Shown here: positions 7,145 through 13,081 of the stretch, piece by piece | Layout: each line of letters opens with the position of its first letter | Numbering within the stretch: the stretch's first letter is position 1 | Assembly (NCBI GenBank): GCA_900542985.1 | Contig: UQPQ01000054.1 | Coordinates: 1-15,896, forward strand | Source of the DNA: an uncultured Bacteroides sp. | GTDB taxonomy: Bacteria > Bacteroidota > Bacteroidia > Bacteroidales > Bacteroidaceae | DNA: 15,896 nucleotides | Direction of reading: 5' to 3' | The notes under the pieces: generated by a model | The model's database searches: none | The model's input: only the letters and a program-made list of their open reading frames with translations | Told to the model about the DNA's origin: nothing | Made by a program: the position numbers and the translations under genes

Positions 7145-9793
7145 TTAAAGCCATTTTACAAATCGTTTGATATACCAGTTCTTTACAAGTTGTGTCAGTA
7201 CGCAATAAGAAAGCAGGATACCTGCCAGCCACGGGAAATACTCCAAAGGCAGTGGCTGCAACCCGATAGAGGTACCGAAAGGAGTAAAAGGTATCAGAAT
7301 ACCAATGGCCATGATAAGGAAGGTAAGACCGGTGACCTGCCAGGAAGCGCAACTCTGGATGAACGGTATCTTACGCGTACGGATCATGTGCACAATCAGG
7401 GTCTGCGACAACAGTCCTTCGATGAACCATCCGGACTGGAACAGAGTCTGATGTTCCAGCGAATTGCAGCTGAAGACATACCACATCACCAGATAGGTCA
7501 CAATATCGAAAATGGAACTGATGGGGCCCACGAAAATCATGAAACGGCTCAAGTCCGAGGCATCCCACTTGCGGGGTTTCCGCAAATATTCCGCATCCAT
7601 ACGGTCGAAGGGAATGGTGGTTTGCGACACGTCATACAACAGATTCTGGATAAGCAGGTGAATGGGCAACATGGGCAAGAAAGGCAGGAATGCACTGGCA
7701 GCCATCACACTGAACATGTTTCCGAAATTGGAGCTTGCCGTCATCTTGATGTATTTGGTGATGTTTCCAAAGGTCTTCCGTCCTTCCAGTACTCCGTCTT
7801 CCAGTACCATCAGGTCTTTTTCCAGCAGAATGATATCGGCACTTTCTTTTGCGATATCGACTGCAGAATCGACAGAGATTCCGATATCCGACTGACGAAG
7901 AGCTGCGGCATCATTGATACCGTCGCCCAGGAAACCGACTGTATTCTGCTGTTCCTGAAGCAAGGTAATAATCTGGGTCTTCTGGATAGGAGTCAGTTTG
8001 GAGAAGACATTCGATTCGCGTACCGCTTTCTGCTGTTCTTCCTCACTCATTGCAGCCAGTTCCATACCGGTCACCGCATGGCGGGTATCAATACCTACCT
8101 GGCGGGCAATCGTACGTACGACTGCATCATTATCGCCGGAAAGAATCTTTACTTCGATGCCATGTTCATGCAATTGCTTGATGGCACTTGCAGCTGACTG
8201 CTTGGGAGGATCAAGAAAAGCCAGATAGCCAATCAGTACCATATCGCTCTCGTCTTTCACTTCAAAGCAGCAGTCTTTGTCAAGATAACTTTTGTGCGCC
8301 ACGGCGATGACTCTCATGCCTTGCTTATTCATTTGTTCGCTTATCTCCTTTGCCTTGCTTTTCAGAGACGGAGTAAAAGCCTGTACCTTTCCGTCGAACT
8401 CGGCATGCGAACAGATTTCAAGCATCTCTTCTACCGCTCCCTTGGTAATAATCTGGCGTTTTCCCTGGTTGTCTTCTACCACGACCGACATGCGGCGGCG
8501 TGTAAAGTCGAAAGGTATTTCGTCTACTTTCCTGTAATTGTCTTTCAGATGCTCAAGAGACAGTTCCTTTACGTGCGACAGGATGGCCTTATCCATCAGA
8601 TTCTTCAATCCGGTCTGAAAGAAACTGTTGAAATAGGCATGGCGCAGTATACGCTTGTCGTTATCGCTGCTTCCGTCTGCATTGATGTATTTTTCCAATA
8701 CAATCTGGTCGCAGGTCAATGTACCGGTCTTGTCGGTACAGAGGATATTCATGGCTCCGAAATTCTGTATTGCATTCAGGTCTTTTACAATCGTCTTTTT
8801 CTTCGACATGGCCACTGCGCCTTTCGACAGATTGGCGGTAACAATCATTGGGAGCATTTCGGGGGTCAGACCGACTGCCACAGAAACTGCGAAGATGAAT
8901 GCTTCGAGCCAATCGCCTTTGGTCAATCCGTTTACCAGAAATACAAAAGGAATCATGACAAGCATAAAACGGATGAGCAGGAAGCTGACTTTGCTGATAC
9001 CCTTGTCGAAAGCTGTAGCGGCACGGTGTCCGGCAATGCTCTTTGCAATAGTACCCAGATAGGTATGGTTTCCGGTAGCAAAAACAATTCCGGTGGCCGA
9101 CCCGCTGACTACGTTAGAACCCATATAGCAGATATTGTCCAGTTCGACGACACTTCCCTTGCTGTACTTGTGGTCTTTCTGTTCCGGACATTTCTCTATG
9201 GGGTCCGATTCTCCTGTGAGGGAAGACTGACTGACGAACAGATCTTTGGCCTCGATGATGCGGATATCTGCGGGAATCATATCGCCTGCTGCAATCATGA
9301 CAATGTCGCCCGGTACCAGTTCTGCGATGCTGATTTCCTCGTCGTGACAACCCACACGCTTTACATAGCAAGTGTTGGTTACCATCTTCAGCAAAGCCTC
9401 GCTCGACATGTTGGCTTTCCATTCCTGACGGAAACGGAGAATGGCACTGAATATCACCATGCTGGAAATAATGACAATGGCTGTCCAGTCTTGCTCTCCG
9501 GGTTCGGCAAGTAACACATCCAGTACAAACGAAATGACAACCAAAGCGGTAAGTACACCTATAAAGGGATTGATGAACGCCTTGACGAACGACGATATGG
9601 GGTTTTTCTTCTTTTCATGCTCTACTTCATTCTTACCATACAAAGACTGACGGCTCTCTACTTCCTGCGAGTCAAGACCGGAACGGGTGGTCTGAAAATA
9701 ACTGAATACGGATTCGAGTGGTTGTGCTGCTGCCAAAAATACTTTCTCTGCATTAAAAGCAAATTGAGAGGTACGTTTCTTTTTCTTCCACAT
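7145..9793 (-). CDS. mgtA: Mg2+-importing P-type ATPase (type IIIB)
   Basis: An 882-residue inner-membrane ATPase that imports Mg2+. The actuator motif TGES is at 193-196. The transmembrane-4 motif is the type IIIB form VGLTPEMLP (307-315). The phosphorylation site DKTGT has its phosphorylated Asp at D354. Further catalytic motifs are KGA (451-453), LSGDN (551-555) and GDGINDAA (623-630). The hydrophobic segments fit about ten membrane helices: two pairs before the cytoplasmic catalytic domain and six after it. Length is typical of MgtA/MgtB. It is the first gene of a run with the porin (3-base gap) and tilS. Upstream are a promoter with a proper -7 box but poorly spaced -33 element and four phased TCTAA repeats, next to a two-component system. 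This suggests activation by that regulator when Mg2+ is low; the regulation is inferred. Confidence 0.93.
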   Translation of the reverse strand: MWKKKKRTSQFAFNAEKVFLAAAQPLESVFSYFQTTRSGLDSQEVESRQSLYGKNEVEHEKKKNPISSFVKAFINPFIGVLTALVVISFVLDVLLAEPGEQDWTAIVIISSMVIFSAILRFRQEWKANMSSEALLKMVTNTCYVKRVGCHDEEISIAELVPGDIVMIAAGDMIPADIRIIEAKDLFVSQSSLTGESDPIEKCPEQKDHKYSKGSVVELDNICYMGSNVVSGSATGIVFATGNHTYLGTIAKSIAGHRAATAFDKGISKVSFLLIRFMLVMIPFVFLVNGLTKGDWLEAFIFAVSVAVGLTPEMLPMIVTANLSKGAVAMSKKKTIVKDLNAIQNFGAMNILCTDKTGTLTCDQIVLEKYINADGSSDNDKRILRHAYFNSFFQTGLKNLMDKAILSHVKELSLEHLKDNYRKVDEIPFDFTRRRMSVVVEDNQGKRQIITKGAVEEMLEICSHAEFDGKVQAFTPSLKSKAKEISEQMNKQGMRVIAVAHKSYLDKDCCFEVKDESDMVLIGYLAFLDPPKQSAASAIKQLHEHGIEVKILSGDNDAVVRTIARQVGIDTRHAVTGMELAAMSEEEQQKAVRESNVFSKLTPIQKTQIITLLQEQQNTVGFLGDGINDAAALRQSDIGISVDSAVDIAKESADIILLEKDLMVLEDGVLEGRKTFGNITKYIKMTASSNFGNMFSVMAASAFLPFLPMLPIHLLIQNLLYDVSQTTIPFDRMDAEYLRKPRKWDASDLSRFMIFVGPISSIFDIVTYLVMWYVFSCNSLEHQTLFQSGWFIEGLLSQTLIVHMIRTRKIPFIQSCASWQVTGLTFLIMAIGILIPFTPFGTSIGLQPLPLEYFPWLAGILLSYCVLTQLVKNWYIKRFVKWL

Positions 9794-9839
9794 GATACTT
9801 TGGTTTACAAGTTAGTATTTGTTTTGTCTTATCACGCCG

Positions 9840-9863
9840 CAAAAGTATACCGTACTTGCCAAA
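9840..9863 (-). promoter_or_regulatory. promoter of mgtA
   Basis: On the minus strand the -7 box TACTTTTG (complement of 9840-9847) matches TAnnTTTG. A TTTG (complement of 9860-9863) lies upstream but only 12 bases away instead of about 19. Predicted transcription start is near 9833, giving a leader of about 40 bases. The poor -33 spacing suggests activator dependence. Confidence 0.55.
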
Positions 9864-9870
9864 GCAGCCG

Positions 9871-9908
9871 TTAGAAAAGTATTAGAGTGGTATTAGAAAA
9901 CCATTAGA
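9871..9908 (-). promoter_or_regulatory. candidate response-regulator operator: four direct repeats at 11-bp spacing
   Basis: TTAGA begins at 9871, 9882, 9893 and 9904, exactly 11 bases apart. On the mgtA coding strand this is TCTAA-N6 four times; the three distal copies extend to TCTAAT. The array lies about -38 to -75 from the predicted mgtA start, abutting the -35 region. OmpR/PhoB-family regulators, including PhoP, typically bind direct half-sites repeated every 10-11 bp, so the adjacent regulator is the obvious candidate ligand. Binding is inference. Confidence 0.6.
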
Positions 9909-9937
9909 AAAATTCCAGTGAATTCTAATACCACTCT
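9884..9937. repeat. 15-bp perfect inverted repeat between the kinase gene and mgtA
   Basis: agagtggtattagaa (9884-9898) is the exact reverse complement of 9923-9937, with a 24-base spacer. It overlaps the direct-repeat array and begins 28 bases after the kinase stop. As RNA from the kinase side it would form an AT-rich hairpin followed by AATACTTTT, a poor terminator. It could be a weak terminator, an attenuation element or an extra operator. Confidence 0.6.
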
Positions 9938-9965
9938 TACACAAAGGGTTATGTTCGTTTTAATA

Positions 9966-11336
9966 TCAGATATGAGGCAGTTCAACCACAAAGGTAGTAC
10001 CCTTGCCTTCCTCCGAATGTACAGAGATTGTACCCTGATGCAGATGAATGATTTTCTGCGACAAAGCCATACCGATGCCGTGTCCTTCTGTGACATTCTC
10101 TTGTGTTCCCCGGTAAAACAGGGTAAAAAGATGTGCTTTGTCTGTATCCGACATGCCAATGCCACTGTCGGAAAGACGAATGACGGTATGCTTGTCCCAA
10201 TAAGAGATTTGTATAAACGAAGATTTGTTGTCCGAGTACTTACAGTTGTTCTCTATCAGATTGGAGAAAGCGATGTTCAGCAGATAAAGGTTTCCCATGA
10301 CGGTAATCAGACGGTCGTCATCGGCTTCTTCCTGCTCGAACAGAAGATCGATATGATACTCGGGGTGTGCCCTGAGAATGAATTCTCTTACATCGAGCAG
10401 CAATTCGTCCAGACGGATTTCCTGCATCTTGATCTGTTCTTTCTGGTAATCGGCCTTTGCCAGATTGAGCAGTCCGTCGATCAGCTTGTTCATCCGGCGG
10501 GCATCCTGCAAGACATTCTGCATGGCTTGCCTGTATTGTTCTCCTGTTCTTTCTTTCTGCAAGGCCAGGTCTAATTCTGCCATCAGGGCAGCCAGTGGGG
10601 TACGCATTTCATGCGATACATTGCTGACGAACATTTTCTGGGAATTGAACGATATTTCCAGACGCTCCAGCAGGGCATTGAACGTGGTACTGAGTTCGCC
10701 CAATTCATCTTTCTCGTTCTTCACGGGAAGGCGTTTGTGGATATGCTGCGCCGTGATGCTCTCTGCTTCTTTTACTATGTCGCGAATAGGTTTCAAGGAT
10801 GCACGGGCAAGAAAATAGCCGGCAAGAAACAGCAAGGTCAGACCCACCACAAAAAGTATCAGAAGGGTTTGCTGCAACTCATACAAATTATTATACCCGT
10901 ATCCGTCGTAAGCTGCCGCGGTCACAATATAATCTTTTCCCCCGAACGAATAGAGCATGCCGATTCCCTGATAGCGGCCTATATAGAACTCAATTTCTTT
11001 GCGCCTCAGAATATCGTTTATCATGTTCCGATCTTCCTTTATGATATCACTTTGTATGGCGTCGTGATAAAGCATACGGAAGTCGGTGGTATAGACCGCC
11101 ACTTCTACCTCGTTGATAAATTTCCTGTTGTTGAGGTAAATGGACTGCATGGTTTGGGCATCTACCTGATTCTGAAGATACAGGTGTGCCTTGGTTAAAG
11201 CCTCGCTCTTCAAATCGTGGAAAAACGTACGGCTGCGTGCCTGTTCGCTCAACAGATAAATCAGGCACATGCAAAACAAAAATACAGCTGCAGTAACGCC
11301 GGTATTCTGCCAGGTCAGTTTTGTACGTATCTTCAT
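9966..11336 (-). CDS. sensor histidine kinase (HAMP, HisKA, HATPase)
   Basis: A 456-residue inner-membrane sensor kinase. Transmembrane helix 1 is about 10-30, a periplasmic sensor region covers about 31-154, and transmembrane helix 2 about 155-178. A HAMP linker follows (about 178-230). The dimerisation H-box is VSNVSHEMRTPLAAL with the phosphoacceptor H242. The ATPase domain has the N-box NLIENNCKYS (359-368), D-box SDSGIGM (389-395), F-box LFTLFYRG (403-410) and G-box GHGIGMALS (418-426). The ATG overlaps the regulator stop by 4 bases (ATGA), so the pair is translationally coupled. The sensor region is not recognised as a known domain; it has several acidic residues (for example 92-102), compatible with but not proof of divalent-cation sensing. 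Its position next to mgtA suggests a PhoQ-like role; this is inference. Confidence 0.92.
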   Translation of the reverse strand: MKIRTKLTWQNTGVTAAVFLFCMCLIYLLSEQARSRTFFHDLKSEALTKAHLYLQNQVDAQTMQSIYLNNRKFINEVEVAVYTTDFRMLYHDAIQSDIIKEDRNMINDILRRKEIEFYIGRYQGIGMLYSFGGKDYIVTAAAYDGYGYNNLYELQQTLLILFVVGLTLLFLAGYFLARASLKPIRDIVKEAESITAQHIHKRLPVKNEKDELGELSTTFNALLERLEISFNSQKMFVSNVSHEMRTPLAALMAELDLALQKERTGEQYRQAMQNVLQDARRMNKLIDGLLNLAKADYQKEQIKMQEIRLDELLLDVREFILRAHPEYHIDLLFEQEEADDDRLITVMGNLYLLNIAFSNLIENNCKYSDNKSSFIQISYWDKHTVIRLSDSGIGMSDTDKAHLFTLFYRGTQENVTEGHGIGMALSQKIIHLHQGTISVHSEEGKGTTFVVELPHI

Positions 11337-12019
11337 AATTTGTCTGTTAAAATGAATCCAACTCCCGGCTTGGTATGAATAAGCTTGACATCGAACTCCT
11401 TGTCAATTTTCTTGCGCAGGTAATTGATGTACACATCTATAAAGTTAGTACCTGTATCGAAGTGGGTATTCCATACCTTTTCTGCTATTTCTACTCTGCT
11501 GATTACCTTCTCTGCATGCTCTACCATATAGAGGAGCAGATTGTATTCTTTGGGAGAGAGCTTGATGGGAATATTCCGCCGCGTCACTTCATGCCGGTTC
11601 CGGTTGATGACCAGGTCTGCATACACTACTTCTTCGGGAGGGGCTACTACCGCCTCTCCGTTTCTCCGCAACAGAACCTTTACCCGGGCTATCAGTTCTC
11701 TGAAATCGAACGGCTTCACCATATAATCGTCGGCACCGGCATCAAACCCTTCCAGCTTATCATCGGCAGAACCCAAAGCCGTGAGCATCAGAATTGGAGT
11801 CCGCTCATTCTGCTTACGAATCTCCTTGCACAACTCAAATCCGTCCAGTTTGGGTAAAATAATATCGGATATAACCAGCTGAAACGAGTAAGCCTGAAAC
11901 AGCCTCAACCCCATGGCACCATCGTAGGCCACCATGGTCTGGTAACCGTTCTCCTCCAAGCCGGCCTTCAGCAAATCGGCTACCCGTTTCTCGTCTTCTA
12001 TAATTAAAATAGTCTGCAT
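11333..12019 (-). CDS. OmpR-family response regulator
   Basis: A 228-residue DNA-binding response regulator. The receiver domain (1 to about 120) has the acidic pair E8/D9, phosphoacceptor D52 in VISDIILP, T80 and K102 (VKPFDF). The C-terminal winged helix (about 128-225) has the trans-activation-loop region SPKEYNLLLYMVEHAEKVISR and the recognition part FIDVYINYLRKKID, ending in HTKPGVGFIL. It is complete and of typical length. It leads a two-gene operon with the kinase. Its most plausible local target is the set of 11-bp-phased repeats upstream of mgtA. It resembles the many RprY-like regulators of Bacteroidetes, but the identity with RprY is not claimed. Confidence 0.94.
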   Translation of the reverse strand: MQTILIIEDEKRVADLLKAGLEENGYQTMVAYDGAMGLRLFQAYSFQLVISDIILPKLDGFELCKEIRKQNERTPILMLTALGSADDKLEGFDAGADDYMVKPFDFRELIARVKVLLRRNGEAVVAPPEEVVYADLVINRNRHEVTRRNIPIKLSPKEYNLLLYMVEHAEKVISRVEIAEKVWNTHFDTGTNFIDVYINYLRKKIDKEFDVKLIHTKPGVGFILTDKL

Positions 12020-12036
12020 AATTGTCTTAAATAATA

Positions 12037-12044
12037 CAAAGATA
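12037..12044 (-). promoter_or_regulatory. -7 box of the two-component operon
   Basis: The complement reads TATCTTTG, an exact TAnnTTTG match, placed so that transcription would start about 11 bases upstream of the regulator ATG. There is no good -33 TTTG. ATTAC/ATTAG at 12061 and 12071 (10 bases apart) are similar to the mgtA repeat core and could hint at autoregulation, but only weakly. Confidence 0.45.
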
Positions 12045-12101
12045 AGATTTATACTTGAATATTACTTTGTATTAGTACCGTTTCCGGCCTTATCCCAATA
12101 T

Positions 12102-12144
12102 ACAAAAAGGAGTCTGTAGTTTCTTCTCTGTCTACAAACTCCTT
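12102..12144 (-). terminator. rho-independent terminator of the transaldolase gene
   Basis: In the minus-strand transcript aaggagtttgtag (complement of 12132-12144) pairs with the complement of 12107-12119 (12 of 13 pairs, 12-base loop) and is followed at once by a TTTTTG tract. It lies about 38 bases after the transaldolase stop and before the regulator promoter region. Confidence 0.8.
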
Positions 12145-12181
12145 CTCTTCTATCGTTTTACAGATAATCAGACTTCTATTA

Positions 12182-12838
12182 CTAAGCATTCACCTTCCGG
12201 TAATCTTCCAGAAATTTTGCTAATCCGGAATCGGTCAGCGGATGATTCAGCAGACCTTTTATCGCAGCCAGCGGACAGGTAGCCACATCGGCTCCGACTT
12301 CCAGACACTGAATGATATGCTGTGTGGTACGGATGGAAGCAGCCAATACTTGAGTAGAGAAACCATAGTAACGGTACATGGACACAATCTTTTCTACCAG
12401 TTCGATACCGTCGCTGGAAATATCATCCAGACGTCCGACAAAAGGAGAAACATAGGTTGCTCCGGCCTTGGCAGCCAGAAGAGCCTGTCCCGGAGAGAAG
12501 ACAAGTGTACAATTTGTACGGATACCTTTTTTCGTAAAATACTTGATTGCTTTAATACCATCGGCAATGCAAGGCACTTTTACTACAATATGGGGATGCA
12601 AGGCAGCCAGTTCCTCTCCTTCCTTTATCATTCCTTCATAATCGGTAGCAATTACTTCAGCACTCACATCGCCTTCTACAATATTACAGATATCCACGTA
12701 ATGCTTTTTGCAGTTTTCCACTCCCTTTATTCCTTCTTTGGCCATCAGTGAAGGATTGGTGGTAACGCCGTCTAAAACTCCCATGTCGTTGGCTTCCTGT
12801 ATCTGAGCCAGGTTGGCCGTGTCGATAAAAAATTTCAT
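12182..12838 (-). CDS. transaldolase, small TalC/FSA family
   Basis: A 218-residue (beta/alpha)8 class I aldolase. It has the N-terminal motif VTTNPSL (25-31), the Schiff-base lysine K87 in VVKVPC, and TNCTLVFSPGQALLAAKAGATYVSPFVGRLDD (108-139). Relative to E. coli fructose-6-phosphate aldolase (Q59, K85, Y131), this protein has E61, K87 and F133 at a constant offset of two; Glu and Phe are the residues found in true transaldolases. So it most likely transfers dihydroxyacetone units in the non-oxidative pentose phosphate pathway rather than cleaving free fructose-6-phosphate, although automatic annotation may call it F6P aldolase. Monocistronic, with its own terminator; divergent from feoAB. 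Confidence 0.9.
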   Translation of the reverse strand: MKFFIDTANLAQIQEANDMGVLDGVTTNPSLMAKEGIKGVENCKKHYVDICNIVEGDVSAEVIATDYEGMIKEGEELAALHPHIVVKVPCIADGIKAIKYFTKKGIRTNCTLVFSPGQALLAAKAGATYVSPFVGRLDDISSDGIELVEKIVSMYRYYGFSTQVLAASIRTTQHIIQCLEVGADVATCPLAAIKGLLNHPLTDSGLAKFLEDYRKVNA

Positions 12839-12869
12839 AGTCTTATTTATAAAAGGTTTATCACTTCCA

Positions 12870-12877
12870 CAAATTTA
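12870..12877 (-). promoter_or_regulatory. -7 box of the transaldolase gene
   Basis: The complement reads TAAATTTG, matching TAnnTTTG, 31 bases upstream of the ATG. No clear -33 TTTG was found at the expected distance. Confidence 0.4.
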
Positions 12878-13029
12878 CAAAAAACAAATCCATTGGTACT
12901 ATAAAAAAGGACTTTTAAATCAATGAAAATATCGTCTTACAAACATTGCCCGGAAACACACGGAGACATGTCCTCCGAAAAGGATATATAAAGCATAAAA
13001 ATACCGTTATTTAAAAACAATCTAAATAG

Positions 13030-13061
13030 TTTGCACAGCATTTTTCTATTATTTATCTTTG
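13030..13061 (+). promoter_or_regulatory. promoter of feoAB
   Basis: TTTG (13030-13033) and TATCTTTG (13054-13061) match both Bacteroidetes elements, with 20-base spacing. Transcription would begin near 13067-13069. This places the TTG at 13031 and the ATG at 13064 upstream of the transcript and makes ATG 13082 the start. No convincing Fur-type palindrome was seen nearby. Confidence 0.65.
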
Positions 13062-13081
13062 CGATGCAAAAGATTATAAGC

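Noticed and set aside
6827..8197. 456-codon plus-strand open frame antisense to the porin and mgtA
   Set aside because: It crosses two well-supported genes on the other strand and is rich in His, Cys and Gln, as mirror frames are; no domain.
8294..9514. 406-codon plus-strand open frame antisense to mgtA
   Set aside because: It lies wholly within the P-type ATPase gene, whose catalytic motifs are intact on the opposite strand.
9794..9833. Mg2+ riboswitch (M-box or mgtA leader type) before mgtA
   Set aside because: The predicted leader is only about 40 bases and contains no stem structure of the needed size.
12961..12977. Hairpin CGGAG/CTCCG around a GACATGTC palindrome upstream of feoAB, considered as a Fur or other metal-regulator site
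   Set aside because: It is about 90 bases upstream of the start, only 5 paired bases, and unlike a Fur box; too weak to call.
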